A stretch of 64,000 bases of DNA from Chryseobacterium bernardetii (GCF_003815975.1 NZ_CP033932.1:4383501-4447500), one strand, 5' to 3'; numbered from the stretch's first letter, positions 15,575 through 25,169 are shown. Numbers and translations are program-made. The notes: generated by a model from the sequence alone, not told the origin.

Positions 15575-16033
15575 TTACCGTAAATAAATTCCGAAATACC
15601 AGGTCCATGCTATTAAAATAATCTGCATAGGAATTCTTTGTGTATAAAGGTATTGCATTCCCGGACCTGTATAATCTGCTTTAAAAATATTTATATTCTT
15701 TCGGGATGAGTTAATATTGGCTATAAAAACCAATATATAAAAAATAATCAGTAAGACGGCTGTCATTTCTCGGATGGCAGGAATCATAAGCCCTATTCCC
15801 GCAGCAATTTCCAAAAAACCGGTACAATAAACCCAAAACATTTTAGCGGGAATAAAATCGGGAATCATCATGGCCATTCCATTTTGAAATTTAAAATGGG
15901 AAAAACCTGTAAATATGATAAAAACCGCCATACCGATATTTCCTGAAAACAAAAGATCCGGTTTCCCCTGGAATACCAGGGTTCCGAGTAAAGCTAATAC
16001 AAATGTTCCGAAGAGAATTACTAATAGTTTCAT
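15575..16033 (-). CDS. DoxX-like family membrane protein
   Basis: A 152-residue inner-membrane protein with four hydrophobic helices and the DoxX-type pattern of a quinone-linked four-helix bundle (GFSHFKFQNGMAMMIPDFIP, then GFLEIAAGIGLMIP). The start at 16033 (MKLLVILF) is preferred; the upstream frame to 16093 adds a poor N-terminus. It is the last gene in a minus-strand run of small stress-type genes. Role unknown. Confidence 0.75.
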   Translation of the reverse strand: MKLLVILFGTFVLALLGTLVFQGKPDLLFSGNIGMAVFIIFTGFSHFKFQNGMAMMIPDFIPAKMFWVYCTGFLEIAAGIGLMIPAIREMTAVLLIIFYILVFIANINSSRKNINIFKADYTGPGMQYLYTQRIPMQIILIAWTWYFGIYLR

Positions 16034-16119
16034 ATTGTTCTGAATTGACAGACAAAAGATACAAAAATTGAGACAAGTGATATACGCTGCCAATTTGCAA
16101 CTTTAAACACAATCTCTTC

Positions 16120-16578
16120 CTACACCGAACTGAGATTAACGCCTTCTGCCAGACTTTTTACCAACATCAGTCCTTTTGTAAATCCTGTATCCATATGATC
16201 CTTCCATTCTTTGTCTACCTGAACTTCGGTATGAAGCTTTGTCTTTCCGCCAAAGTCAGTCAGAAAATATTTTTCAAAGCATCCGCTCCATTCCATAACT
16301 TCTTTGCTTTGGGTATCTTCTACTCCGTTTTCTATCATCCCCAAATGTTTAAAAACAATTTGATTAGGCTCATCCAGACTGTCTATGGTAGAAACCATTC
16401 CATCACCTTTTTCATTAAGGAAATAGGTTTTGCCGTCTACCTTCCAGTCGGATTTCATGACCGAAGAGCCGGCACCAAAATATTGTGTCCACTGGCTATA
16501 CGTTTCTGGTCTCCAAAGAATGTCCCATACTTTCTGTAAAGGAGCATCAATTATTGTTTCGTATGATAAGGTTTCCAT
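16120..16578 (-). CDS. SRPBCC-family (AHSA1/START-like) protein
   Basis: 152 residues forming one SRPBCC/Bet v1-like hydrophobic pocket domain. The N-terminal beta strand IIDAPLQKVWDILWRPETYSQ is the typical start of the family. It lies 42 bp after a closely related gene (16621-17049), suggesting tandem duplication. The ligand is unknown; it is probably cytoplasmic. Confidence 0.78.
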   Translation of the reverse strand: METLSYETIIDAPLQKVWDILWRPETYSQWTQYFGAGSSVMKSDWKVDGKTYFLNEKGDGMVSTIDSLDEPNQIVFKHLGMIENGVEDTQSKEVMEWSGCFEKYFLTDFGGKTKLHTEVQVDKEWKDHMDTGFTKGLMLVKSLAEGVNLSSV

Positions 16579-16620
16579 ATTTTCAATTTTGTGGTTGTTT
16601 ATCGTTTAAATGGTATTTCT

Positions 16621-17049
16621 TTAAAGCTGATTTTCAGAAAGATGCTTAACGATATTCATTGCTTTTGGAAATTTTTCTTCAAAAAAAGATTTAAACTCTT
16701 CAGGAGTATTGATAACTGTTTTTAATAATGTTCCTTCATCATTTTCTTCCAGAAAGTAAGCTTCCGTGGCATCTCCCCATTCCTTGGCAACTTCAATCCC
16801 TTCATAAATTTCTCCTAAATGCAGAAATTTTATTTCCTCATTGGGTATTACTTTTTCAACCCTGCTATACATCCCGTTATTTTTGGGATCCAGGAATTTG
16901 ACGATATTATTTTCTTCCAATGTACCTTCATAAAAGGAACCTTCTGTAAAAGCGGTAGTCCATTGCCTGTAAGTAATATCACTCCAAAGAACACTCCACA
17001 CTTTTTCAGGTTCTGCATTAATTTGTATTTGATATGATAACTGTTCCAT
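16621..17049 (-). CDS. SRPBCC-family (AHSA1/START-like) protein
   Basis: 142 residues. The N-terminus QLSYQIQINAEPEKVWSVLW parallels the next gene (ETLSYETIIDAPLQKVWDIL), so the two are paralogs from duplication. It has one ligand-binding START-like fold and no catalytic motif. It is co-directional with its neighbours. Confidence 0.78.
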   Translation of the reverse strand: MEQLSYQIQINAEPEKVWSVLWSDITYRQWTTAFTEGSFYEGTLEENNIVKFLDPKNNGMYSRVEKVIPNEEIKFLHLGEIYEGIEVAKEWGDATEAYFLEENDEGTLLKTVINTPEEFKSFFEEKFPKAMNIVKHLSENQL

Positions 17050-17121
17050 ATTGTTATGTATTAAGTGGTATGTTTAAATTTAAGGAATTCAGTGCTGAGA
17101 ATATAATATGTGTTACAAATT

Positions 17122-17955
17122 CTAGCCTCCAACAAAATCTCCGCCATTGATATGAATTACTTCCCCCGTGATGAAGCTTGCATCTTTAGAGGCCAGAAAA
17201 ACATAGGCTGGGGCTACTTCTGATGGCTGTCCGGCCCGTTTTAAAGGGGTATCTTTCCCGAATGTCGGAAGATCATCAAAAGCTTCCTTTACAAGGGGAG
17301 TCCATATAGGTCCGGGAGCTACGCCATTTACCAGAATTTCTTTTTCAGCAAGATTATCTGCCAATGAACGGATAAAAGATAAAATGGCTCCTTTTGTGGC
17401 GGCGTAATCAATCAGGTGATTGCTTCCACGATAGGCGGTGACAGAAGTTGTGCAGATGATTCTCCCTCCTTTTCCTATCAATGGAAGAAAATTCCGGGTA
17501 AAAGAAATCATGGAAATAATGTTGGTCTGAAATGTCTCCTGAATCTGTTCATCAGAGATTTTTTCGAGACTGTTTTTTGAGGTGTGAATTCCTGCATTAT
17601 TAACAAGAATATCAATACTTCCCCATGCTTCTTTAACCTTATCCGTACATTTGTTACGGAAAGTTTTTCGGGTAAGATCACCTTTAATCAAAAGACATGT
17701 TCTTCCTTCTTTTTCTACCAGCTTCCGGGTTTCCCTGGCATCGTTGTCACTTTCTTTGTAGATAATGGCAACATCAGCTCCCTCTCTTGCGAAATGAACA
17801 GCTACTGCCTGCCCTATTCCACTGTCTCCGCCGGAAATGACCGCTTTTTTATCCAATAATTTCCGACTTCCCTGATAATCATCCCTGATAATCTCGGGAT
17901 ACAGGCCTTCTTTGGGTACTTTAGACTTAGATTGTGATTTGTTCTGTGTTTTCAT
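17122..17955 (-). CDS. SDR-family oxidoreductase (general-stress type, YghA/YdaD-like)
   Basis: A 277-residue NAD(P)-dependent short-chain dehydrogenase. The Rossmann glycine motif is GGDSGIGQAVA, the NAG motif NNAGIH, and the catalytic Tyr-x3-Lys is YAATKG, with Ser in TTSVTAYRG. The long N-terminal leader rich in Lys, Gln and Pro before the Rossmann fold is typical of the YghA/YdaD branch. The ATG at 17955 is preferred to the TTG at 17961. The substrate is unknown. Confidence 0.87.
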   Translation of the reverse strand: MKTQNKSQSKSKVPKEGLYPEIIRDDYQGSRKLLDKKAVISGGDSGIGQAVAVHFAREGADVAIIYKESDNDARETRKLVEKEGRTCLLIKGDLTRKTFRNKCTDKVKEAWGSIDILVNNAGIHTSKNSLEKISDEQIQETFQTNIISMISFTRNFLPLIGKGGRIICTTSVTAYRGSNHLIDYAATKGAILSFIRSLADNLAEKEILVNGVAPGPIWTPLVKEAFDDLPTFGKDTPLKRAGQPSEVAPAYVFLASKDASFITGEVIHINGGDFVGG

Positions 17956-18003
17956 AAGCAAACCTTTTCTCTAAATAACATCAAACAACAAGCCGAAATA
18001 TCT

Positions 18004-18870
18004 TTAAGAGTTATACGCGTCTTCTAAATCCTGAATAATAATCTTCTGCATCTTCATCATCGCCTGTACCACTTTATAAGCTTTTTCCTGGTTGGGATCA
18101 TTCATCAGCTGAATCAATTTTTTAGGAACAATCTGCCAGCTTAAGCCGTATTTGTCTTTCAGCCAGCCACACATACTTTCTCTTCCTCCGTTTGAAGTAA
18201 GTGCATTCCAGTAAGTATCAGTTTGTTGCTGGTCATCTGTCATCACAACCAATGAGATTCCTTCATTAAAATCAAACTGATGATCGTAAGAATTATCCAT
18301 ACAGAATAAAGAATACCTATCAATTATAAAATGAGCGTGCTGAACATTTTCTGCCGGCTCCGGGATAGGATGCCCTTCACTTCCATCACCATATTTCAGA
18401 ATATTTCCAATGCTTGAATTAGGGAATGTTTGGGTATAAAGCTCCATGGCTTCTTTAGCTTTTCCATTATTTTCATGAATAAACATTAAAGTAGGGACTA
18501 TTTTCTGATCCTGACCTTTTTCCCCTAAAAACAGCTGCCAGGTTACTCCAAACTTATCCTGAACCCAGCCATATTTTTTACTCCAAGAATAAGAGCCAAG
18601 CTCCATGAGAGCTATACCATCCTCCACTAACTGATCCCAATATTTCTGGACTTCATCTTCCGTATCACAGATCACCATGAACGAAATGGAAGGATTCTTT
18701 TTAAACTGAGGGCCACCGTTAAGCAGCATTAATCTCTGCCCGAACAGATCAATGTTCATTACCACCGGAGTGTCTGCTGTAATTTCGCCGTCAAAAACTT
18801 TACAGTAGAACTCTGCTGAATGTCTGGCGTCTCCGTCATACCAGAGACATGGGAAAATATCGTTATTCAT
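18004..18870 (-). CDS. Two-domain VOC/PhnB-like protein
   Basis: 288 residues with two PhnB-type vicinal-oxygen-chelate repeats (about 5-120 and 135-270). Each starts with a PxLWYDGDARHSAEFYCKVF-like or PTLMFIHENNGKAKEAMELY segment and ends with a W-Q segment (VTWQLFLG, LSWQIVPK). These are often annotated as 3-demethylubiquinone methyltransferase-like, but there is no methyltransferase fold. The function is not known. Confidence 0.78.
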   Translation of the reverse strand: MNNDIFPCLWYDGDARHSAEFYCKVFDGEITADTPVVMNIDLFGQRLMLLNGGPQFKKNPSISFMVICDTEDEVQKYWDQLVEDGIALMELGSYSWSKKYGWVQDKFGVTWQLFLGEKGQDQKIVPTLMFIHENNGKAKEAMELYTQTFPNSSIGNILKYGDGSEGHPIPEPAENVQHAHFIIDRYSLFCMDNSYDHQFDFNEGISLVVMTDDQQQTDTYWNALTSNGGRESMCGWLKDKYGLSWQIVPKKLIQLMNDPNQEKAYKVVQAMMKMQKIIIQDLEDAYNS

Positions 18871-18879
18871 AAGTTTTAA

Positions 18880-19233
18880 TTTTTAAGGTTGATTTTATAG
18901 GTAATTTATTCATAAAATCTGTAGGAAATAGAAAATTCTGTAAGACTTTTATATTGAAATTTTTCATTATGTGCAGCAGCATCCGGAATGAAAAAACATT
19001 ATTTCTATGTCTCGCGGATTAAGCAGATGAGGCAGATTATAAAAAAATTAAAGATTTGTGAAATCTACGGGAGTTTTATACATTTAGATTGCTCATTACA
19101 TGCGGCTTTATTCTCAAAACTAAAACGAAGAAACTTCTTTGGTAAAGACAAAAAAATATAATGCCCTTGCATTCAAAGAGAATTATATTCTCTATTTGCA
19201 ACAACACGGCAAAAATTCAAGCTTTTTTTACTT
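18880..19233. other. Gene-free stretch
   Basis: No ORF with coding character, no hairpin with T-run and no repeat that I can support. Confidence 0.4.
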
Positions 19234-19473
19234 TTATGCTTCCCTAAAACACATCTGATGCTCTTTCATATAATCTTTCAGCTTCATTAATGTATTTTTT
19301 CCGAAGCCATGTAATTGTAAGATCTCCTTTTCAGAATAATCTGACAGTTTTTCCAAAGAATCTATCTTTTCCTTTTTCAAGGATTTTCTTGCAGGTACCG
19401 CAATTATTCCCAAAAGGAAATCTTCTTCAGAATCATAACTGACAGCATATATGGAATTCAAACTCTTTGACAT
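19234..19473 (-). CDS. Small helix-hairpin-helix (RNAP alpha-CTD-like) protein
   Basis: 79 residues. The region LEKLSDYSEKEILQLHGFGK with following NTLMKLKDYM reproduces the helix-hairpin-helix fold found in the alpha subunit C-terminal domain and in small HhH DNA-binding proteins. The start at 19473 (MSKSLNS) is preferred over 19491. It may bind DNA or protein; the target is unknown. It sits 17 bp after an SRPBCC gene. Confidence 0.7.
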   Translation of the reverse strand: MSKSLNSIYAVSYDSEEDFLLGIIAVPARKSLKKEKIDSLEKLSDYSEKEILQLHGFGKNTLMKLKDYMKEHQMCFREA

Positions 19474-19508
19474 GATAACTAAATTGATCATGGCGACAAA
19501 AAATGTTT

Positions 19509-19922
19509 TTAATGATTCTCAACATACTTATGGAAATTATTGAGAATAGCATACCAGCCATCTCTCTGCATTTCCACTGAATTTTGTTTTTCCGGATCGA
19601 AAATTTCAATCACTTTTGTAGTGTTCTCATCAATCTTATCAAAGATCACTTCTACTTTGCGGCCGTCTTCCATGTGATATTTTATAAGCTCATGAGGAAT
19701 TACTTCATCATATACTCCTTCAAAATCAAATGCAAAGCTTTTATCTTTTGCTTCCATTTTGTTTTTGAACTTTCCTCCTACCTTCAGATCGTTTTCAGAA
19801 CTGGGGCAATGCCAGCTTTCATGGGCAAAATTCCATTTGGTAATATGTTTGGGCTCATTGAAGTAATTCCATACTTTTTCTACCGGTGCTAAAATGGTAA
19901 TGTCTATTTTTATTGGATCCAT
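19509..19922 (-). CDS. SRPBCC-family (AHSA1-like) protein
   Basis: 137 residues, third SRPBCC protein in the cluster, beginning DPIKIDITILAPVEKVWNYF and ending in the family amphipathic helix (WYAILNNFHKYVENH). It is more distant from the tandem pair at 16120-17049. A two-sided hairpin separates it from the VOC gene upstream. Confidence 0.78.
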   Translation of the reverse strand: MDPIKIDITILAPVEKVWNYFNEPKHITKWNFAHESWHCPSSENDLKVGGKFKNKMEAKDKSFAFDFEGVYDEVIPHELIKYHMEDGRKVEVIFDKIDENTTKVIEIFDPEKQNSVEMQRDGWYAILNNFHKYVENH

Positions 19923-19938
19923 AGTTTAATTTTTGAAT

Positions 19939-19970
19939 AAAAGAGCTGCCTGAAAACAGGCATCTCTTTT
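19939..19970 (-). terminator. Bidirectional hairpin terminator
   Basis: AAAAGAG-c-TGCCTG pairs with CAGGCA-t-CTCTTTT around an AAAA loop. It is T-rich on both sides and lies between the VOC gene at 19993 and the SRPBCC gene at 19509. Confidence 0.75.
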
Positions 19971-19992
19971 TTATAATTAGTTAAATATAAGA

Positions 19993-20424
19993 TTATTTCC
20001 CGTATTCTTCATTATAATTAATCATCCAATGAACACCATATTTATCCTGGAAACTTCCAAAATAGTCACCCCAAAACTGATCTTCAATCGGCATTTCTAT
20101 GTTTCCGCCTTCAGAAAGCCCCTTGAATAGTCTATCTGCTTCTTCTCTTGAATCCGGGAAAATAGAAACATAGTTATTGTTTCCTACATTTAGCTTCTGC
20201 CCAAAGCTGGGAACAATATCAGAAGCCATTAAAAGGTCTTTTCCGATTGGCAATGCAATATGCATAACTCTGTTTTTTTCTTCTTCGGAAAGATTTTCAG
20301 TACCGGGAGCATTTCCCATTTTATGAATTTCACCTGCGAATTCACCTCCAAAGACAGATTTGTAAAAGTTGAAAGCTTCTTCAGCTTTTCCATCAAAATT
20401 TAGGTACGGATTTAATTTTGCCAT
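19993..20424 (-). CDS. VOC/PhnB-like protein
   Basis: 143 residues, one PhnB-type domain: N-terminal LNPYLNFDGKAEEAFNFYKS and C-terminal WGDYFGSFQDKYGVHWMIN. Single-domain relative of the two-domain protein at 18004. No metal-site assignment is made, and the substrate is unknown. Confidence 0.8.
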   Translation of the reverse strand: MAKLNPYLNFDGKAEEAFNFYKSVFGGEFAGEIHKMGNAPGTENLSEEEKNRVMHIALPIGKDLLMASDIVPSFGQKLNVGNNNYVSIFPDSREEADRLFKGLSEGGNIEMPIEDQFWGDYFGSFQDKYGVHWMINYNEEYGK

Positions 20425-20532
20425 GATTTTTAATTTTAAAATGTTATTATTTTTCTAAACATAAATGACACTAAGGTTTTTCACAAATAACACAATAGCC
20501 TGATGTGAAAAATTCGAATGTAATCTGTGAGT

Positions 20533-21312
20533 TTATTTATTTAAGAATGTCTCTACTTCCTTTATTGTAAAGTTGACTAAGTTTTCGTTAAGGCTGCCGT
20601 CAAAGTCAGGCATCATATACACTCCATGGGTTGCAGGAAGAATCATTAATTGTGAACCTTCTACCAACCGCCACATGGCAACAGTATGTTCCGGTTTCAT
20701 TACATCCTTATCTCCACTGATGAAAAGGGTTGGTGATTCTATAGAACTTAACACTTCATCATCCCAGTCTACAAAGGTCTGCATTCTTTTACTGTCTTTA
20801 TCGAAAAGGTTCTCCAGTTTAGAAAAGTCCGGATTAAGGTTTAAAAAATTGATTTTAAAAGGTTCAGGCATAGATTCAAAGGTGGCCTCTTCCATCATTT
20901 CGAAAAAGCCGTCCATCATTCCTTCTCTTTTATAAAATGCTGAGGCAACCACCAGTTTTTCTACAATTCCCGGATGGCGGTGTGCTATCTGCATTACAGT
21001 ACTTCCGCCATTACTGAACCCCCAGAATGAAGCCTTATGAATGTTCAGTGCAGTTAAAAGCGCAGCCACATCGTCTGCATCCTGTTCAAATGTTTCAGGA
21101 ATATCACGGTGTTCACTTCGTCCATGATTCTGAAGATCTATTCCAATAAGCTGAAATTTGCCTTCTAATCTTGCAATAACCTCTTTGAAATCATATAAAA
21201 TAGAAGACCCGCCTCCATGAATTAAAACCAGAGGTTTTCCGGAACCGTAGATTTCATAATACAACTGAATTCCATTAACGTGTTTATATCCTTTTTCTAT
21301 TGGATTCATCAT
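20533..21312 (-). CDS. Alpha/beta hydrolase
   Basis: 259 residues, no signal peptide. HGGG near residue 33 forms the oxyanion hole, the nucleophile elbow is GFSNGG (Ser100), the acid is likely in SGDKDVM and the histidine in PATHGVY. The fold is complete. The stop of the upstream DinB gene overlaps the start by one base (TAATG), so the two genes are translationally coupled. Confidence 0.83.
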   Translation of the reverse strand: MMNPIEKGYKHVNGIQLYYEIYGSGKPLVLIHGGGSSILYDFKEVIARLEGKFQLIGIDLQNHGRSEHRDIPETFEQDADDVAALLTALNIHKASFWGFSNGGSTVMQIAHRHPGIVEKLVVASAFYKREGMMDGFFEMMEEATFESMPEPFKINFLNLNPDFSKLENLFDKDSKRMQTFVDWDDEVLSSIESPTLFISGDKDVMKPEHTVAMWRLVEGSQLMILPATHGVYMMPDFDGSLNENLVNFTIKEVETFLNK

Positions 21313-21836
21313 TAGTAGGTAAGGTTTTCATCTACGTCATATTTCATTCCCGGATAGTCTAAAATTCTTCGCATCAGACCAATTTGCCCACTGAGGTAGT
21401 CTTCACGGCCAATACACATTCCTATAAAGTTGAGTTTGGTTTCTTTAATGAAAGGAATATTCATCCCGATTTCAAAGATCTCATCCAGTTCTTCATCTGT
21501 TACTTCCAACAATTTCTGATATACTTTGGCAGAAATATCGTGGAAATTTTTCTTCAAATCTGCTAGTGTTGGATATTTATAACTTTCATCCAATGCTTTC
21601 CCCTGAAAGAACAGTTCATTATATGGGTCCTGCTCCATAAGTCCTAATACCGCTCCCAAACCATAGCGCATATTCACGAAGTTTCCTGCCATCCAAACTA
21701 TATGGTTGGTTTTGTTTTCAATTCTTTTCAATGCATCTTCTTCCGAAATACCATCCAACACATTTACAAAGCTTTGGGTATGCATCCGGTAAGCCGGGAT
21801 AATGATCTCTATTTTTTTTGATTTTGGTGTGTCCAT
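21312..21836 (-). CDS. DinB-family protein
   Basis: 174 residues of the DinB/YfiT four-helix bundle family, whose members bind a metal through three histidines and often act as thiol transferases or stress proteins. HIVWMAGNFVN in helix 2 and the C-terminal GREDYLSGQIGLMRRILDYPG match the family, but a His in the last site is replaced around EDYLSGQ. Coupled to the hydrolase gene. Confidence 0.72.
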   Translation of the reverse strand: MDTPKSKKIEIIIPAYRMHTQSFVNVLDGISEEDALKRIENKTNHIVWMAGNFVNMRYGLGAVLGLMEQDPYNELFFQGKALDESYKYPTLADLKKNFHDISAKVYQKLLEVTDEELDEIFEIGMNIPFIKETKLNFIGMCIGREDYLSGQIGLMRRILDYPGMKYDVDENLTY

Positions 21837-21979
21837 TATTTTGATTTTTAGTTAGATCAGATATTAGGTTGGAAAATGCAAAGCCGCTAGAAGGAAATCT
21901 CTGCTGTTTTGCGTATTCCAACAATCTTCTCGTGTGCTTTCTCCTGCTGATTTTACAGATTAAGCATTATGCTCATGTG

Positions 21980-22441
21980 CTATTTTATAGCTCCGGGTTT
22001 GCCAAGGATTCTGCGGAGATATCCCAATTGCCCGGCATGGTAAATTTCATGAAGACAAAGGGTTGAAATATCGTTCACATTTTCTGGATTAAAATGATCG
22101 AGAGTATTAAGCTTTGCTTCCAGTTTATCCTGAGATTGACGTAGATATGATTTCAATTCCTCAAAATTGACAAATTCATCTTTTCTATCCCAAGCGATCT
22201 CGCCCCTGTTGTAACATGAGAATTTACCACTATCCCAAACTGATTCTTCACCCAGAATATTCAACAGTGGATCTCTGATATAGATCAGGTGACCCAGAAT
22301 CCAGTTCATACAATTGGCTTTGTTATCAGGAAAGATCATTGATTCTTCATGGGTGATTCCTTCCGTATTCAGCAATACTATTTTGTTGGTACTGAATATC
22401 TGGTTTTTCACCAATTCTATTTCATTCGATTTTGTTTCCAC
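21980..22441 (-). CDS. DinB-family protein (GTG start)
   Basis: 153 residues. The first codon is GTG (22439-22441). The metal-site pattern is better kept than in the neighbouring DinB protein: CMNWILGHLIYIRDP and LCLHEIYHAGQLGYLRRILGKPG place histidines in helices 2 and 4. Both DinB genes probably arose by duplication. The ligand or thiol partner is unknown. Confidence 0.78.
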   Translation of the reverse strand: METKSNEIELVKNQIFSTNKIVLLNTEGITHEESMIFPDNKANCMNWILGHLIYIRDPLLNILGEESVWDSGKFSCYNRGEIAWDRKDEFVNFEELKSYLRQSQDKLEAKLNTLDHFNPENVNDISTLCLHEIYHAGQLGYLRRILGKPGAIK

Positions 22442-22467
22442 GTTTTAATGATTTGATGATTCACCAA

Positions 22468-22878
22468 TTATTCTGTAGGGATTTTAGAAACATCCGCATA
22501 CATTATTTCCCACTGATGGCCATTGATATCAGAAAAAGCATTTTGATACATCCATCCGTGATCCATAGGTTCACTGTATTTGGATCCTCCATTCTCTATG
22601 GCAGTTTTTACAATCCAGTCTACTTCTTCACGGCTGTCAACACCAACAGCAAGAAGCACCTGTGTAGTATCACCTTTGGCAAAAGGTCTGTTGGTAAAGG
22701 TTTGAAAAAATTCTTCTTTCAGAAACATGGTATAGATATGATCTTCTTTCATCACCACACACACTGCTTTCTCATCCGAAAACTGCTCGTTAATGGTAAA
22801 ACCAAGCGTTGTCCAGAATGCTCTGGTCTTTTGTACATCTTTTACAGGTAAATTGACATAAATCTGATTGATTTTCAT
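22468..22878 (-). CDS. VOC-family (glyoxalase-like) protein
   Basis: 136 residues, one vicinal-oxygen-chelate domain (INLPVKDVQKTRAFWTTLGF opening type, DINGHQWEI end). The terminal Glu of the metal site is in WEIMYAD. The family includes lactoylglutathione lyases and resistance proteins, but the exact role is not assigned. It ends 26 bp from the DinB gene start. Confidence 0.78.
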   Translation of the reverse strand: MKINQIYVNLPVKDVQKTRAFWTTLGFTINEQFSDEKAVCVVMKEDHIYTMFLKEEFFQTFTNRPFAKGDTTQVLLAVGVDSREEVDWIVKTAIENGGSKYSEPMDHGWMYQNAFSDINGHQWEIMYADVSKIPTE

Positions 22879-22955
22879 TGTTTATAATTTTGGTGTTAAA
22901 CTTTTAACCAAAATTACTAAGGCGTAATGAAAATCTACTTGCCATAGGGCAAGAT

Positions 22956-23546
22956 TTAAATTTTCTTGGGATGGGAAACCAATTCTTTACGGATTCTGCT
23001 GAGTGAAGTATCTGTTACTCCAAGGTAAGAAGCGATCTGCTTTAATGGGGCAAACTGAATGACTTTAGACTTCTGTTCCAACAGATTAAGATATCTTCTG
23101 GTAGCTGAAAGGGTAAACATTTCTACAGACCTTTGCTTATAATCAAAAAGTTCTTTAGACATCCATGCCCTCCCCCATTCCCTGAGGTTCGGGATTTTAT
23201 GAAACAGTTCCTGAAAAGTATCATAATCCAACTTCCAGCACTCGCAATCTGTGATACAAACAATGTTCTCCTGTGTTGGAATCCTTTGAAACATAGATGA
23301 AACCTCAATAATCACTTCATTCTCTACGAAAAAATGTGTTGTTACTTCATTTCCGTTAAAATCATTTACAAATGAACGGGCCAAACCGCTATCCAGGATA
23401 TAGTATTCATTGGCCATCTTTCCTTCCTCAAGAATAAAATCACCTTTCTGAAAAGACTTTTTTTCATGGGCCTGAAATATTTCATCAAGTTCTTCCTGAA
23501 GAAAAAACGGAAAATCATAGCATATCTCAAGAGATTTGTGAGTCAT
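22956..23546 (-). CDS. Crp/Fnr-family transcriptional regulator
   Basis: 196 residues with a cyclic-nucleotide-binding-like beta-barrel (about 15-130) and a C-terminal winged helix (LKQIASYLGVTDTSLSRIRK). No FNR-type Cys cluster is present. It is the first gene of the minus-strand run that continues with the VOC, DinB and hydrolase genes, and may control them (inference). The effector is unknown. Confidence 0.85.
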   Translation of the reverse strand: MTHKSLEICYDFPFFLQEELDEIFQAHEKKSFQKGDFILEEGKMANEYYILDSGLARSFVNDFNGNEVTTHFFVENEVIIEVSSMFQRIPTQENIVCITDCECWKLDYDTFQELFHKIPNLREWGRAWMSKELFDYKQRSVEMFTLSATRRYLNLLEQKSKVIQFAPLKQIASYLGVTDTSLSRIRKELVSHPKKI

Positions 23547-23699
23547 TTGGTCAATTTTTTTAAGAGTTTAAAAATAAAATTTTTAATTGAATTAATAGCA
23601 ATAATTATTAAACAAAATATTCTAATCTCGATTTAACACCATTTATCCTACTGAATTTATGACAACTTAACAAAAACAAATTATTAAACAGCAGTTTGA

Positions 23700-23765
23700 T
23701 TATAGAAATATACCACCCCATCAAGGACTCTTTACATTTTCAACACCTCTCCGGTGGAGGGGATG
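23700..23765. repeat. CCTCTCC/GGAGGGG hairpin, probably a dispersed repeat
   Basis: CACCTCTCCGGTGGAGGGGA forms a 7-bp stem with one G-U pair (about 23745-23761). The same CCCCTCC/GGAGGGG palindrome type recurs at 47691-47713. No gene lies in 23550-23837. Confidence 0.4.
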
Positions 23766-23837
23766 ATTATACAGATGTTTATTGTGAAGCCGCTAAGATT
23801 GGGGAGAAAATTGAGCCTGGTTGATGTTCTACTTTAA

Positions 23838-25049
23838 TCAGAATAAAGAAAGTTGGATTGGTTTAGGCGGGGAAGGTTTTTGAGCATCTTCCATCACGGT
23901 TTTTCCGCCAAAACGCCATGAATTCTGACGTTCTTCTTCAATAATATCCCGGATATCAAAATCCGGAGTAAAATCTTTCTCGGCTTTGGTAACAATTTGA
24001 TGAAGCTTATTTAAAGTATTCAGCTTATCAGAATTTCCAAGTTTTGATTTTTCAATTCCTTTCCTTAAAATACTGATGCTTTCATCATATACCTTGGTAG
24101 GAACCGGGAACGGATGTCCATCTTTTCCTCCATGAGCAAAGGAAAACCTTGCAGGATCAGTAAATCTTGAAGGGGCCCCATGAATAACCTCGCTTACTAA
24201 AGCCAGAGACTGCATGGTTCTAGGCCCTACTCCTTCCAGCATCAGCAGGTCTTCAAAATTTTGTGGCTGCTGTTCACGGGTGATATACAAAAGTGCACCA
24301 AGCCGCTTAAGATCTACATCAGAAGCCTGCACGTCGTGATGAGCAGGAAGTATTAATCTGGAAAAATCTTTCATCACATTTATAGAATCCGTGTGAGAAA
24401 TATCCAGAATCCCTTTTCTGTTCCCTGCTGCTTCGGAATCAGTAAGATTCAGAATACGGCCTCGTGAGATCCCGTTAATTCCGGTATGAGGTTCTTCTAC
24501 AAATGAAGTTATATTTTCGGAATGCCAGTGATAACGTCTTGCCGTTCCATCAGAGTCGTGCATACCCTGTTGAATGACACTCCAATTTCCGTTGTCTGAA
24601 AGAATAAAATTGTGCAGGTACAACTGGTATCCATCCTGAATGGCGGTATTATCAACCTTAGCAGAGAGTTTACTCGCTCTTACAAGCTCATTACCATTCA
24701 ACCCTGTTTTTTCAGCAATCTGAATGAGTTCTGATGGTGTTTCCCTGGAAAACTTCCCTTTACCGCCACAAATATAAAGCCCTAATGACTGGGAATTAGG
24801 ATTAATGGAACGTTTCAAAGCCCCCATTACTGAAGTAGTTATGCCTGAAGAATGCCAGTCCATCCCCATAACAGCTCCGAAACTCTGAAACCAAAACGGA
24901 TCAGCCAGCCTGCGAAGCACCTCGTCTTTGCCATAATCAGTAAGAATAGCTTCAACAATGGAAAGCCCCAGAACAGACATACGTTCATACAGCCATGGCG
25001 GTACTTTGCCATAGTGAAGAGGTAAATCTGCTGTTCCTGAACGTTTCAT
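23838..25049 (-). CDS. DUF763-family protein
   Basis: 403 residues. The N-terminus (SGTADLPLHYGKVPPWLYER) and the central H-W-H-S segments match the DUF763 family of prokaryotic proteins of unknown biochemical function. A helix-hairpin-helix segment is visible in LLMLEGVGPRTMQSLALVSE (about 270-290), which suggests DNA binding. The C-terminus ends with a proline-rich tail. Full length, monocistronic. Confidence 0.85.
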   Translation of the reverse strand: MKRSGTADLPLHYGKVPPWLYERMSVLGLSIVEAILTDYGKDEVLRRLADPFWFQSFGAVMGMDWHSSGITTSVMGALKRSINPNSQSLGLYICGGKGKFSRETPSELIQIAEKTGLNGNELVRASKLSAKVDNTAIQDGYQLYLHNFILSDNGNWSVIQQGMHDSDGTARRYHWHSENITSFVEEPHTGINGISRGRILNLTDSEAAGNRKGILDISHTDSINVMKDFSRLILPAHHDVQASDVDLKRLGALLYITREQQPQNFEDLLMLEGVGPRTMQSLALVSEVIHGAPSRFTDPARFSFAHGGKDGHPFPVPTKVYDESISILRKGIEKSKLGNSDKLNTLNKLHQIVTKAEKDFTPDFDIRDIIEEERQNSWRFGGKTVMEDAQKPSPPKPIQLSLF

Positions 25050-25169
25050 ATTTCAATTTTGAAAAAACAAAGTTAGGTTTAATATTCCAAATGAATACTG
25101 ATCTGAGTCAATAAAAAAACGTTTCGGAAATTGACCCCACGTATTGTTTTTTTTATGCTTTTCTGCCCC

